The notes under the pieces are model-generated. The model did not search any database, was not told the DNA's origin, and was given only the letters and a program-made list of their open reading frames with translations. 64,000 bases of DNA from Bacteroidia bacterium. GTDB lineage: Bacteria; Bacteroidota; Bacteroidia; Bacteroidales; Prolixibacteraceae. This document shows positions 51,552-60,548 of this stretch, piece by piece (the stretch's first letter is position 1; each line of letters opens with the position of its first letter). The position numbers and the translations under genes were made by a program. The stretch covers positions 74,862 through 138,861 of the forward strand of contig JAPLDR010000019.1 in assembly GCA_026391655.1 (NCBI GenBank), given 5' to 3'.

Positions 51552-52662
51552 TGCCTGAATTCGGTTTACGTGTTAAAACTGGCTTACGCCTTTTTTTCCG
51601 GCGATTTTTTGATGTCTGATCAAACCTTTCTATACTTTCATCTCCAGTCGTATTGTGATAGGTATGCCCTTCTGTTTCAGCTACAACAACGGTTTCGCTG
51701 GTTAATTGCGCAATTTTCTTACCACTTCTGTTGAGGAGTTGAATCTCTCTTACTTTTTCAACAGATACAGCCATCATTCCTCCGGGTTGATTATTCTCTT
51801 TTACATACCAGAAGATTCCTTTAAAAATGTCAGCCTTCAAATAATTGTAATTCCCTTTTTCAGTTTCGATTGGAATATTGGTGGGTGGAAAATTCTTCTG
51901 GGCATCTATGTAACAATCCAGCTCGTAGTTCAGACAGCATTTTAGTTTACCGCATTGTCCTGCAAGTTTCTGTGGGTTAAGTGATATCTCCTGATACCGG
52001 GCGGCATTGGTGGTTACAGAGACAAAATTCGAAATCCATGAGCTGCAACAAAGTTCTCTTCCGCAAGGACCAATTCCGCCGATCCGGGCAGCTTCCTGTC
52101 TCGCTCCGATCTGGCGCATTTCAATTCGGATTCGAAAGGTATCGGCATAAAGCTTAATTAATTGCCTAAAGTCAACTCGCTCATCTGCAATATAATAAAA
52201 AACACCCTGAAATTCGACATCGCCGATCTTCATATTCAATTTCAGATCTTCAGCAATTTTTCGTGCTTTTAGCATGGTGGCATGCTCACTGGCTATGGCT
52301 TCTTCCCATTTCTGGAGATCGACAGGTTTGGCTAACCTGTAAATCTTACGCAATTCACCGTCAACCATGGTTGCTTTGTGACGTTTCATTTGTTTGAGCA
52401 CGAGATCACCAACAAGCGAAACCATTCCGATATCATGACCCGGACCAGCTTCAACGGCAACCATATCTCCCGAATTAAGGGTTAAGCCGTTAACATTTCG
52501 AAAATAATCTTTACGTGTATTTTTAAAACGAACTTCAACAATTTCTTCAGTATTGATGGTACTTTTAACATCATAAAGCCAGTCGTAGACATTTAATTTA
52601 GCGCAACTTCCAACGCGATCGTTGGTAGGGCAGCCGCGTGCTGTTTTATCCAGAGAGTTCAT
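51514..52662 (-). CDS. PSP1-domain protein (RicT/YaaT-like)
   Basis: A 382-aa cytoplasmic protein of the PSP1/RicT family. In Bacillus, RicT (YaaT) forms with RicA and RicF an Fe-S complex acting on RNase Y and phosphorelays. The PSP1 C-terminal domain (about 95-185) is followed by cysteine-rich stretches 'CGRELCCSSWIS' and 'QCGKLKCCLNYEL' (about 195-255), plus 'CPTNDRVGSC' near the start, suggesting metal or Fe-S binding. The C-terminal tail (about 345-382) is basic and low-complexity ('KNRRKKRRKP'), likely disordered. Confidence 0.87.
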   Translation of the reverse strand: MNSLDKTARGCPTNDRVGSCAKLNVYDWLYDVKSTINTEEIVEVRFKNTRKDYFRNVNGLTLNSGDMVAVEAGPGHDIGMVSLVGDLVLKQMKRHKATMVDGELRKIYRLAKPVDLQKWEEAIASEHATMLKARKIAEDLKLNMKIGDVEFQGVFYYIADERVDFRQLIKLYADTFRIRIEMRQIGARQEAARIGGIGPCGRELCCSSWISNFVSVTTNAARYQEISLNPQKLAGQCGKLKCCLNYELDCYIDAQKNFPPTNIPIETEKGNYNYLKADIFKGIFWYVKENNQPGGMMAVSVEKVREIQLLNRSGKKIAQLTSETVVVAETEGHTYHNTTGDESIERFDQTSKNRRKKRRKPVLTRKPNSGNESHGTQDTTEE

Positions 52663-52755
52663 ATATTTGATATAGAAATATTTAGACTGTCAGTTCCAAA
52701 ATGGTTCCGACAGGGGAAAATTTGAATTTCACAAAAATAGCGATTCTATTTCTAT

Positions 52756-53880
52756 TTAAAGACGGATCAGCTTCGACACTTTTAATCCAAGGTCAGTGAA
52801 AATGAGTTTGGCATTGCCATTCATTGAAATATCAGTGTAAGCTTTTTCAAATTCCCGAAATAGGGAGAGAACATTTTTTTCATTGATAAAGGGAGAACAT
52901 TTTTGCGAAAACTCATTTTCCTGATCATCCATGTAGATCAAATCGGGTTCTTTAAGATTGAAAAGGAAATTTTCACGCAGGAACTCGCCACAATATTTGA
53001 GAAAGCCCATTTGCCTGACCCTTCCGATGCCTGCAATTTCTTCGGACCACGTAAGAATTTCCTGTAACTTTCGGCTATAGCCGTTTCGCATGATCAATGT
53101 GAACTGACGGAAGTTGTAACTGCGCAATTCGTCATTCTGCATAATCTCAAGCGCCATAAAATAGTTTCCACGTGCAAGTCTGGCTATTGTTGCAGGATTA
53201 GTGTTTATCGATTCAGCATTATTGGTTATGGCAATCTGCAAATCGTGATCCGAAATTTTAGGAACACGAATAAACTGACAACGGGATCGTATAGTGCTTA
53301 AGAGCTTCTCTTCGGCCTCGGAGATCAGGATGAAAATTGTCTTTGTTGGTGGCTCTTCGAGGATTTTCAGAATCTTATTGGCGCATGTAATGTTCATCGT
53401 TTCAGGCAGCCAAATGATAGAAACCTTATATTCTGCCTCATAAGATTTTTGATTCAGCTTATGAATCAAATCTTTGGCCTCCTCAACATAAATCGCCCCT
53501 TGTTTATTCTCATCCGCAATGATTTGCATCCATTTTTCGTATTGAGGATAGGGATTCTCCAGGAAATACTGCCGCCATTTTGTCATATAATCACTGCTGG
53601 TAGGCTTATCGATTGCAGTTGTTTTTATCACAGGAATTGTGAAATGGAGGTCTGGATGAATCAATTTGGCGTATTTCCGGCACGAGCTGCATACACCGCA
53701 CGAATCGTTATGCTGTTTATTGGGGCAGTTGATATATTGAGCAAAGGCCAGCGCCAGTGCAAGTTTTCCATTGCCCTGAGGCCCGGCAAGCAATTGTGCA
53801 TGAGGTATCCGATCCTCTTCAACCGCCTGAATCAGTCTTTGTTTAATACTATTTTGTCCAATTACGTCTTTAAATTGCAT
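52756..53880 (-). CDS. holB: DNA polymerase III delta' subunit
   Basis: Clamp-loader subunit of replicative polymerase. The 374-aa protein has a Walker-A-like loop 'LLAGPQGNGKLALALAFAQ' (about 31-49), a four-Cys zinc module ('NCPNKQHNDSCGVCSSCRKY', about 51-70) and 'ILEEPPTKTIFILISEAEEKLLSTIRSRC' (in parts), the sensor-1/SRC motif region (about 171-200). It precedes the PSP1 gene by 93 bp. The length is normal for delta' of this phylum. Confidence 0.9.
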   Translation of the reverse strand: MQFKDVIGQNSIKQRLIQAVEEDRIPHAQLLAGPQGNGKLALALAFAQYINCPNKQHNDSCGVCSSCRKYAKLIHPDLHFTIPVIKTTAIDKPTSSDYMTKWRQYFLENPYPQYEKWMQIIADENKQGAIYVEEAKDLIHKLNQKSYEAEYKVSIIWLPETMNITCANKILKILEEPPTKTIFILISEAEEKLLSTIRSRCQFIRVPKISDHDLQIAITNNAESINTNPATIARLARGNYFMALEIMQNDELRSYNFRQFTLIMRNGYSRKLQEILTWSEEIAGIGRVRQMGFLKYCGEFLRENFLFNLKEPDLIYMDDQENEFSQKCSPFINEKNVLSLFREFEKAYTDISMNGNAKLIFTDLGLKVSKLIRL

Positions 53881-54051
53881 CCTATATAATTAAGATTTGT
53901 TGGAAAAAGATGATCGGTGATCCGCCATTCTGTTTTACCATTCAATCTTCAAAAGTAGGAAAATAGGGGTTCTATTCCGAAATGACGTGGAAAAAATGTA
54001 GCGATTTGTTAAGAAAGAATTAAATCATTTCAAAAACACTTTCGGTCTGGT

Positions 54052-54079
54052 TTTGTAAAACACTTTTTATCTATCTTTG
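54052..54079 (+). promoter_or_regulatory. promoter of pgk
   Basis: TTTG (54052-54055) and TATCTTTG (54072-54079) match the Bacteroidota -33 and -7 consensus with a 16-bp gap, the same spacing as in the promoter at 42685-42712. Transcription would begin near 54086, right at the leader hairpin. Confidence 0.6.
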
Positions 54080-54085
54080 AGAAAC

Positions 54086-54105
54086 AATCCCGCATGTGCG
54101 GGATT
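54086..54105 (+). promoter_or_regulatory. leader hairpin of pgk
   Basis: AATCCCGCA (54086-54094) pairs with TGCGGGATT (54097-54105), a nearly loopless 9-bp palindrome at the predicted 5' end of the pgk message and 14 bp before the ATG. A 5' terminal stem of this kind could stabilise the mRNA; an operator is the alternative. Confidence 0.5.
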
Positions 54106-54119
54106 AAATTCAGCAAAAA

Positions 54120-55313
54120 ATGCAGACGATTGAAAATTATGACTTTTCGGGCAAAAAGGCCCTGATCCGCGTTGACTTCAATGTTCCGCTTGATGAAAAT
54201 TTTGTGATTACCGACGATACACGTATGACAGCAGCACTTCCCACGATCAAAAAGGTGATTGAAAATGGTGGCGCAGCAATTATCATGTCGCATCTGGGTC
54301 GGCCAAAAAAGGGACCCGAAGACAAGTTTTCGATGCGGCATCTTGTCCCTCACCTTTCGGAAATACTTGGAGGAATTAAAGTTAAGATTGCTCCTGATTG
54401 TATTGGTGATGCCACCAAAAAAATGGCTGCTGCACTGAAACCTGGTGAAATACTCGTACTTGAAAACCTCCGTTTCCACCCAGAAGAAGAAGGTGGTGAT
54501 GTTGAATTTGCAAAACAAATAGCCGAGCTTGGCGATTGCTGGATTAATGATGCTTTCGGAATCGCTCATCGTGCACATGCTTCTACAGCAGTAATCGCAC
54601 AATTCTTTCCAAAAGATAAGCTGTTTGGATATCTTGTTGATAGTGAAGTAAAAAGTCTTGACAAAGTGCTTAAAGCGCCCAGGCGTCCTTTCACTGCAAT
54701 TATGGGTGGTTCAAAAGTATCGTCAAAAATTACGATTATCGAAAACCTCCTCAATAGCGTTGATAATTTGATTATTGGTGGAGGTATGACCTATACATTT
54801 ATGAAAGCGCAAGGCGGAAAAATTGGTGGCTCACTTTGTGAAGATGATTTTATGCCTATGGCGCTTGATATCTTGAAGAAAGCCGAACAAAAAGGGGTTA
54901 AAATAGTTTTGGCAGTTGATGTAATTGAGGCAGATGCGTTTGCCGAAACTGCAAATACCAGGGTTGTCCCTTCAAATAAAATAGATGATGGCTGGTCAGG
55001 TCTTGATATTGGTCCTAAAACGATTGAAATGTTCAGGAAGGTGATCAGCGAATCAAAAACGATTCTTTGGAATGGTCCTGTAGGAGTTTTTGAAATTGAG
55101 AAATTTGCTACCGGAACCAAGGCAATTGGTGATGCAATTGTTGAAGCTACAAGCAAAGGCGCTTTCTCGCTGGTTGGCGGCGGCGACTCTGTTGCAGCGG
55201 TCAATAAGTTTGGTATTGCTGACAAAGTTTCCTACATCTCCACTGCAGGTGGTGCCATGCTCGAATACCTCGAAGGACGCGTTCTCCCGGGGATTGCAGC
55301 AGTATTGGAATAG
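54120..55313 (+). CDS. pgk: phosphoglycerate kinase
   Basis: Glycolytic enzyme converting 1,3-bisphosphoglycerate and ADP to 3-phosphoglycerate and ATP. All family motifs are present in 397 aa: '[13 protein letters not shown]' near the start, '[20 protein letters not shown]', '[12 protein letters not shown]', '[18 protein letters not shown]', '[10 protein letters not shown]', 'WNGPVGVFE' and '[14 protein letters not shown]' for nucleotide binding. It has its own promoter and terminator and is divergent from holB, so it is monocistronic. Confidence 0.97.
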   Translation: MQTIENYDFSGKKALIRVDFNVPLDENFVITDDTRMTAALPTIKKVIENGGAAIIMSHLGRPKKGPEDKFSMRHLVPHLSEILGGIKVKIAPDCIGDATKKMAAALKPGEILVLENLRFHPEEEGGDVEFAKQIAELGDCWINDAFGIAHRAHASTAVIAQFFPKDKLFGYLVDSEVKSLDKVLKAPRRPFTAIMGGSKVSSKITIIENLLNSVDNLIIGGGMTYTFMKAQGGKIGGSLCEDDFMPMALDILKKAEQKGVKIVLAVDVIEADAFAETANTRVVPSNKIDDGWSGLDIGPKTIEMFRKVISESKTILWNGPVGVFEIEKFATGTKAIGDAIVEATSKGAFSLVGGGDSVAAVNKFGIADKVSYISTAGGAMLEYLEGRVLPGIAAVLE

Positions 55314-55364
55314 CTGATCTTGGTTTTTACTAAATAATTGATATTCTCAGAAAATAAAATATAG

Positions 55365-55393
55365 ACCCGGGCAATTGAAGTCCGGGTTTTTTT
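55365..55393 (+). terminator. terminator of pgk
   Basis: Stem ACCCGG (55365-55370) / CCGGGT (55382-55387) with an 11-nt loop and a run of seven T (55387-55393), 52 bp after the pgk stop. Confidence 0.85.
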
Positions 55394-55406
55394 ACCTAAT
55401 ATAGAA

Positions 55407-55976
55407 ATGCAAAGTATCGTTGTGTCAAATGAAATATTGCTTGAGAGGGTTCGAATCAGTGATGCCGCAACAATATTTCATGCAATTGATCAAAATCGTT
55501 CCCATTTGCGGGCCTGGTTGCCATTTGTTGATTTTACCAAAGAAATCAAAGATAGCGAGGCCTTTATCCAGACTATAGTTTCGCGGCGCGAAGAGACCCG
55601 AAATGAGGTTTATACCATCTGGTTTAAAGGGGAATTTTCCGGGTTATTAGGTTTCCATAATACCGACAAGGTTAACGAAAAGACAGAGATTGGTTACTGG
55701 CTGATTAACGAAATGACGGGAAAGGGAATTATTCACAGGTCTTGCCAGATGCTTATCGGACTCGCGTTCGGGAAAATGGGGATGAACAGAATAACGATCC
55801 GGACTGCAGTAGGCAACTTGTCGAGCGAAAAAATTGCCTCCCGTTTGGGTTTCATCTTCGAAGGAATTGAGCGGAGTGGAGAGCGGCATCATGATCTTTT
55901 TCTTGATCTCAAAGTTTTTAGCCTCCTAAAAGTGCAATATGAGCAACCAGAATTTTCTATCCCAGAAACATTGTAA
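55407..55976 (+). CDS. GNAT acetyltransferase (RimJ/RimL-like)
   Basis: A 189-aa acetyl-CoA-dependent N-acyltransferase. The N-terminal 'RSHLRAWLPFVD' and the core 'TEIGYWLINEMTGKGIIHRSC' followed by 'MGMNRITIRTAVGNLSSEKIASRLGFIFEG' (in parts) are the RimJ/RimL pattern, the second containing the acetyl-CoA loop region. Substrates of this group are ribosomal protein N termini or small molecules. The 3' end overlaps that of the convergent ATPase gene by 20 bp. Confidence 0.87.
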   Translation: MQSIVVSNEILLERVRISDAATIFHAIDQNRSHLRAWLPFVDFTKEIKDSEAFIQTIVSRREETRNEVYTIWFKGEFSGLLGFHNTDKVNEKTEIGYWLINEMTGKGIIHRSCQMLIGLAFGKMGMNRITIRTAVGNLSSEKIASRLGFIFEGIERSGERHHDLFLDLKVFSLLKVQYEQPEFSIPETL

Positions 55977-57204
55977 CATTCATTGCTACTATCTTTTCGT
56001 CAAAAAATTTTGTTTCGCGGTCATTTGATAATATAAAGGCCATTTTTATCGGTTTATTGAGTATATTTTCTAATCCAATCAGATGTTTTGCATCTGCTTT
56101 TGTCACTTTATCGGTCATTTTGATTTCAACAGCGAAGTAATAATCGGGCATTTCAATCAGCAAATCAACTTCCTTTCCATCGTGTGTTCTCAAATGGTAC
56201 AATTGAGCCTGAATGCCAATTGTTTGAATTTGCTTGTAAATTTCAGCAATCACCAGACTTTCAAACTCATTGCCGGTTAAGCCATTCCGTTTTTGCAGAA
56301 CAGCTTGAATTATTCCATTGTCGAGATAATGAATTTTTGGCATTTTAGCCAACCTTTTATTTGCGTTTTGCGACCAGGCAGGCAGTAAAATTGCCTGATA
56401 ACTAATTTCGAAATACCGGATATATCGCTGAATTGTTTTGGAAGACAAGCCCATTCGATTTGCTATGGCAGCAGCATTTACCAAAGTGCCGGTATTAATT
56501 GCCAAAAATCTTTGCAGTTTTACGAATGGTTCCAGATCGCGAAAAGAGGCAAGATCCCGTAGGTCTCGTTCGAGATAAGTACGCACATAATTCTGCAACC
56601 ATAAATATTTTTCTTCCAGGCTTAATGTTTCATCTGATACAGCAGGATAAGCACCTACTTTCAAATAATGTTCCCAGGCATTTTGCTTTTCAACCATTTT
56701 CTTGTCCATTAAAAACGAAGGCAGATAAATTTCAGCAGGTACATTTTTCAATTCTCTCTGAAACAACGAATCATCTATCTGTTCATCCCACGACTGAGTT
56801 CTCAATTCGGGCAGAGTCAATGGGAATATCTCTATAATTATACATCTTCCAGCTAAACTTTCCTTTACTTTTTCGAGCAATAATAACTGACTTGAACCTA
56901 ACAGAATATATTTTGGTTCAATCCATTGGTCATAAACTGACTGAATGCTTTCAATTAAAGTCGGTCCCTTTTGTACTTCGTCAAGAATAGCACGAGGATA
57001 AAGTGTTTTCCATTGAGATGCAGCAAGTTGTAAATATTGGCTGCGCATCACAGGATCCTCAACCGATAGATATTCATAATCAGGAAATAATTTGCGTGCT
57101 AGTGTGGTTTTCCCGGTCTGTCTTGCTCCTGTTAAAACAATAATCCGGCCCGTTTTCGAAGTGCTGCATTTTACAACGAAATCGGCTATTCTCCTGTTTT
57201 TCAT
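55957..57204 (-). CDS. AAA_14/DUF4143 P-loop ATPase
   Basis: A 415-aa protein of the archaeal-type ATPase/DUF4143 family. Walker A is 'LTGARQTGKTTLARKLF' (about 24-40), Walker B 'RAILDEVQKG' (about 71-80), a sensor region 'YILLGSSQLLLL' (about 98-109), and the C-terminal DUF4143 domain (about 205-370) with 'HYLDNGIIQAVL' and 'FESLVIAEIYKQ', an incomplete PD-(D/E)XK-like fold ('GKEVDLLIE'). These proteins are very common in Bacteroidota, frequently variable between strains, and functionally unclear; links to mobile DNA or toxin systems have been proposed. Confidence 0.9.
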   Translation of the reverse strand: MKNRRIADFVVKCSTSKTGRIIVLTGARQTGKTTLARKLFPDYEYLSVEDPVMRSQYLQLAASQWKTLYPRAILDEVQKGPTLIESIQSVYDQWIEPKYILLGSSQLLLLEKVKESLAGRCIIIEIFPLTLPELRTQSWDEQIDDSLFQRELKNVPAEIYLPSFLMDKKMVEKQNAWEHYLKVGAYPAVSDETLSLEEKYLWLQNYVRTYLERDLRDLASFRDLEPFVKLQRFLAINTGTLVNAAAIANRMGLSSKTIQRYIRYFEISYQAILLPAWSQNANKRLAKMPKIHYLDNGIIQAVLQKRNGLTGNEFESLVIAEIYKQIQTIGIQAQLYHLRTHDGKEVDLLIEMPDYYFAVEIKMTDKVTKADAKHLIGLENILNKPIKMAFILSNDRETKFFDEKIVAMNVTMFLG

Positions 57205-57563
57205 TCGTAGATAATTTGTTTTTAATTCATGGGTAAAAGTAATACATTCTTTCGTATATTGTTTTTAAATTCCAATAAATACGCCGAACACAGGAATTGT
57301 ATTCCAGTATTTACGCCGAATATGATTTATGCACGATGTATTTTCGAAGAAATCAGAGGAGCAGAGTGCGTAAAAACAATCTTTTTTTCGATTTAAAAAT
57401 TTTTAGCTTATTGAAAAGTGAGGTTCTTCCCGGTTAAAATTTGTGTTAAACAATCGTGTTTAGTTTTATAAATATTGACTATTCCCCAAAACAGATGGTT
57501 CATCTTTGCATGATCAGCAGCAGAAAATCTGTTGCATAAATTTAACCAATAATTTAAAGTGTT
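57205..57563. other. intergenic region before the small barrel gene
   Basis: 359 bp, no gene. Two TACGCCGAA copies (57278-57286 and 57315-57323, the latter after TTTACGCC) stand about 37 bp apart. CATCTTTG (57501-57508), one mismatch from TAnnTTTG, is a possible -7 element for the gene at 57564. Confidence 0.4.
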
Positions 57564-58070
57564 ATGAAAACAAAACTTATTTTGTTAGTCGTGTTAATTG
57601 TTCTTGCAGCATCTGTTAATGCTCAAACTAAAGCTGCTGCCAAGGATACGAAGGGATTTACAATTGGAGCTGGTGCTATGGTTGGTCTTCCTATGGGTGA
57701 TGTTACTGATTTTTATAGCTTAGCTTATGGAGTCGATTTATTGGGCGAAATTAGTGTTGCTCCTTCATTTGCAATTACTATAAGCGCTGGCTATGTTGAT
57801 TTTGCTAAAAAAAGCGGGGTCACTGGAAATGCTGGTATGATACCGGTTTTAGGCGGTTTTAAGCTCTATCTTTCTGACAAATTATATGGTAGCGTTCAGG
57901 CTGGTCTTTCCTTTGGTACTGCCAGTGGTTCAAGCAGCGCATTCACATTTGCTCCGGCAATTGGCTATAAGCTTGGCGAAAAATTTGATCTGTCGCTTAA
58001 ATATCAATCAGCAACAAAAAACAGCTGGAATACAGCATTTTTAGGTCTTCGGGCTGGACTAACTTTCTAA
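57564..58070 (+). CDS. small outer-membrane beta-barrel protein
   Basis: A 168-aa protein with a signal peptide (about 1-20, ending VNAQ) and about eight amphipathic strands rich in Gly and aromatics, ending 'LGLRAGLTF' with the terminal Phe of an outer-membrane barrel. It fits the OmpW/OmpX-like 'outer membrane beta-barrel domain' class of Bacteroidota. No ligand is evident. It has its own terminator, so it is monocistronic. Confidence 0.72.
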   Translation: MKTKLILLVVLIVLAASVNAQTKAAAKDTKGFTIGAGAMVGLPMGDVTDFYSLAYGVDLLGEISVAPSFAITISAGYVDFAKKSGVTGNAGMIPVLGGFKLYLSDKLYGSVQAGLSFGTASGSSSAFTFAPAIGYKLGEKFDLSLKYQSATKNSWNTAFLGLRAGLTF

Positions 58071-58462
58071 AATATGGAATAAAGGTTTAAAAGTCAGACA
58101 TTAAATCCTCTAACCATAAATCCGGGAAGTGCGGGATACTGAAAGGTTCCCGCATTTTTTTATGCAAACGAACAGTAGATACCGGAATAATCACGCATAT
58201 AAGCAATTAACTAAATGGGATCAGAATTAAACCTGATAATCCCAGGCAAGTTGATTTTCGGATCAAAGATGCCGAATGCTGGTATTCAGACAATAACATA
58301 GAATTCAGGAGTTCGTAACTAAACTGCTGTGATTTAATGGTTACGCCCCTTTTAGTAAAAAGGTAAAACTAATTGATAACTGTATTGGGGGAAGAGCAGG
58401 ATACAAGATTAAATGGTATAAAACCTGTATGTTTGACACTTGTGTCAAATAAAGATGTAATA
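58071..58462. other. intergenic region with terminator and an operator-like palindrome
   Basis: 392 bp. Besides the terminator (58127-58161) it contains TTTGACAC-TT-GTGTCAAA (58432-58449), a perfect 8-bp inverted repeat next to the end of the small membrane protein gene. The middle part has no open frame of note. Confidence 0.5.
58127..58161 (+). terminator. terminator of the small barrel gene
   Basis: Stem AAGTGCGGGA (58127-58136) / TCCCGCATTT (58148-58157, one G-U) with an 11-nt loop, followed by a T run to 58161, 57 bp after the stop. Confidence 0.85.
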
Positions 58463-58660
58463 TTATGACAGGCGATTCTTCCTGAATGATTTAAACCATA
58501 AAAAAATTGTAATACCGGCAACCACAATAAACATCATCGTCAGGCCAACTAAATAACCAAAGCCATATTCTGTAAGTCGATAAAAATCAGCATACAGTAT
58601 TTGAATAATACTGAATAATAAAAATACTCCAATGAGCAAGAGTAAAAAAAAAAAAAACAC
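58463..58660 (-). CDS. small two-helix membrane protein, start uncertain
   Basis: A 65-aa protein from a GTG, with two hydrophobic helices (about 2-22 and 33-56) and a basic tail (KSFRKNRLS). No family is recognised. The first codons are formed by a run of 14 T (58644-58657 on the plus strand as A), so a one-base error or slippage there would change the N terminus and the true start. It may be co-transcribed with the Bor-like lipoprotein gene upstream (79-bp gap). Confidence 0.4.
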   Translation of the reverse strand: MFFFFLLLLIGVFLLFSIIQILYADFYRLTEYGFGYLVGLTMMFIVVAGITIFLWFKSFRKNRLS

Positions 58661-58739
58661 TTGTATTCAAAAGCTTTATTAAAACTTAAAGCATAGAGAG
58701 AGGAATCTTTTCATACCTCCCTCTTTACTTTACAAAACC

Positions 58740-59036
58740 TTACTTGGTTACGGTTGTTGTTGTTGGTGTATAAATTCCACCAGTCAAACCAGCAAGTAAT
58801 CCATTAACAAAAGAATGCGTTGTTGTAACTGTGTAGTCCTTTGCTCCACCAGCCATTGCTTTAGAATCAGAAACACCAACCGGGACTAATCCCTCAATTA
58901 AATAATGATTCCATTTTTTAACCTGTTGGTTTCCTTTTGCGCCTTCGCCAACGACACTCGTATAAGTGTAACATGAAGCTAATAAGCAAGAACACAATAA
59001 TGCCCCACCAAACAATTTGAAAATTTTTGTTTTCAT
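58740..59036 (-). CDS. Bor-family lipoprotein
   Basis: A 98-aa lipoprotein similar to the Bor protein of phage lambda. The lipobox ends at Cys22 ('LLASCYTYTSVVGEGAKGNQ', in parts), followed by 'KKWNHYLIEGLVPVGVSD', 'KAMAGGAKDYTVTTTHSFVNGLLAGLTGGIYTPTTTTVTK' (in parts), which is the family core and C terminus. Lambda Bor gives serum resistance; the Bacteroidota homologues are chromosomal and of unknown role. No phage gene is near. Confidence 0.85.
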   Translation of the reverse strand: MKTKIFKLFGGALLCSCLLASCYTYTSVVGEGAKGNQQVKKWNHYLIEGLVPVGVSDSKAMAGGAKDYTVTTTHSFVNGLLAGLTGGIYTPTTTTVTK

Positions 59037-59572
59037 TTTTAAAATTTTAAGTTAATTATTTAAGCTTCTTACTCGTGTGGCTTTTCAGTATCGCCCCGTT
59101 TTTAAAGTGGTTTCTGGACTCCACTTATTAAAATATCTATGTTTGTGTGTTGAATCAACACAGCATGGGCGGACTTCGGAATAAAAGGGAGGTAGTTTTT
59201 ATCAGCGTGACCAATTCCACACTGTGTGCTATGACAATTTGCACAACCTGATTGCTGTGGTGCATTGCATTTTTCTTCAGAATGCTTTTGGGTTTATTCA
59301 TGTTAGGCAACATTTATTTACCGCTCCTAAGTTAAGCATTTTTTAAATTTAAAAGTAAAATGTACGATGATTCCATTTGCATGTTGTAAAACATGTTTTG
59401 AATGAAATTAGTTAGTAACTTGGTATTTAATCAATTTTTTCCAACGTCTTGGCAAACGTATATGTTTTAACAACAGACATAACTATTTTGGGAATATATG
59501 TAAAATGACGGAGCGAAAATTCTTTTTCTGACAAAGCTTTTTAGTATTATTCCAGTAGTAAATGAGTGTACT
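59037..59572. other. 536-bp gap with no supported gene
   Basis: The minus strand has a 48-codon frame (ATG at 59299-59301) and, shifted by one, a frame without start containing a CxxCH-like CANCH. Neither is supported by a start, length or homology that I can recognise. The part next to 59573 is AT-rich. Confidence 0.4.
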
Positions 59573-60145
59573 TTATTCTATCTCGATATTGAATTTGTCC
59601 AACAACCCGGCAAGTCCACCAATTGAAAACCTGGCTTTTTTGATCCGGTTGACAGTAGGATCAATAGAATAATGCCAGGCCGTGCGGAAATCAGCTTTTT
59701 CCAGGATTGTCCGCTCAAATATCGCTCTGTCGAAGTCGCAATTATCAAAAACAGAATTTGTCAGATCAGCTTCTGTAAAGTCAACTTCCTGAAGGTTACA
59801 GTTTTTAAATTTTGTCCCCTTTAGTTTAAGTTTATAGAAAGAGGCCAGATTCAAAAGGCAATTTTCAAAATAAACGGACAATAGAAAATTATTGCAATCA
59901 CTAAAGTTTATACCTAAGAGCTTACAATTGTTGAATTTCACCGTTTTCAATGCCGTGTTTTTAAATTTTGCCATACTCAGGTTGCAATGACCAAATTCAC
60001 AATCAATAAACGTGATATTTGCTAAGTCAGAATTCGAAAAATCACAACTTTTGAAACTGCAGTTTTCATATTCTCCTTTAGCCATCACTTTTTCTGAAAA
60101 GTTATCTTTTTCGAAGACCCTATTTTCAATAATTGTATCTGCCAT
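59573..60145 (-). CDS. pentapeptide-repeat protein
   Basis: A 190-aa cytoplasmic protein formed by pentapeptide repeats of the A(D/N)LXX kind across about residues 15-165 ('CSFKSCDFSNSDLANITFID', 'NCNLQEVDFTEADLTNS'), which fold into a right-handed quadrilateral beta-helix. The closest broad group is Qnr/MfpA-like or generic pentapeptide proteins; the Qnr loops cannot be confirmed. I use the ATG at 60145 (MADTIIENRVFEK); the frame continues to a GTG at 60184. Confidence 0.85.
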   Translation of the reverse strand: MADTIIENRVFEKDNFSEKVMAKGEYENCSFKSCDFSNSDLANITFIDCEFGHCNLSMAKFKNTALKTVKFNNCKLLGINFSDCNNFLLSVYFENCLLNLASFYKLKLKGTKFKNCNLQEVDFTEADLTNSVFDNCDFDRAIFERTILEKADFRTAWHYSIDPTVNRIKKARFSIGGLAGLLDKFNIEIE

Positions 60146-60184
60146 TTTTTGTATTCTATTCAATTCTATTTGCTTGTTAATCAC

Positions 60185-60548
60185 TAAAACAACCTCACCC
60201 TTCTGTCAGTTTGAACGACAAATTTAGTCATGTTTTATTCATCTTTTTTACAATTTTTTTGCTTTTGCTTTATTCAATTTTATTTTGTATATTTCATTAA
60301 AATAATTTTTTACCAAATATCCTTATCCTACGTGGTTAATATGCAATTACATAGAGCTAAACTTGTTTAATTAAGTCAATTAATTATCGACAGTAAGTCT
60401 TCAGTCAAGACAATAGTTGGGAGAAAAGAAAGGAGGTGATTTCGTAATAAAATTGAAGATGCTTATGCTTGAAAAAAGGCTTTTAAAGCTGGTGAAAGCC
60501 TTGCTTTTAAAAAAAAGTCATCAGCTATACCTTTAAAATTAAGATAGC
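60185..60548. other. intergenic region with a near-perfect anti-16S sequence and a 25-codon frame
   Basis: 364 bp, AT-rich. GAAAGGAGGTGAT (60428-60440) is almost the exact complement of the 16S rRNA 3' end. A 25-aa frame (60459-60536) begins MLMLEKRLLKLVKALLLKK; it is amphipathic and basic, but its distance from the Shine-Dalgarno (about 22 nt) is too long for efficient use. AAGGCTTT/AAAGCCTT (60476-60501) can form a hairpin within it. Confidence 0.35.
60219..60226 (-). promoter_or_regulatory. candidate -7 element for the pentapeptide gene
   Basis: Minus-strand TAAATTTG matches TAnnTTTG and lies about 74 bp before the ATG at 60145. A TTG on the minus strand at 60251-60253 is somewhat distant for the -33 site. 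Confidence 0.4.

Noticed and set aside
54030..54602. 190-codon minus-strand frame opposite pgk
   Set aside because: Lies antisense to a certain glycolytic gene; no family features, so a shadow frame.
55440..55460. tRNA T-arm-like GGGTTCGAATC
   Set aside because: Inside the GNAT coding region, with no matching acceptor or anticodon arms.
58740..59036. Prophage remnant based on the Bor-like lipoprotein
   Set aside because: No integrase, capsid, portal, lysis or attachment sequences nearby; Bor-like genes occur alone in many genomes.
59157..59301. 48-codon frame and a +1 frame with CANCH heme-like motif on the minus strand
   Set aside because: The CANCH frame has no start codon and an upstream stop; joining the frames needs an assumed slip at AAAAA. 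Not enough to call a gene.
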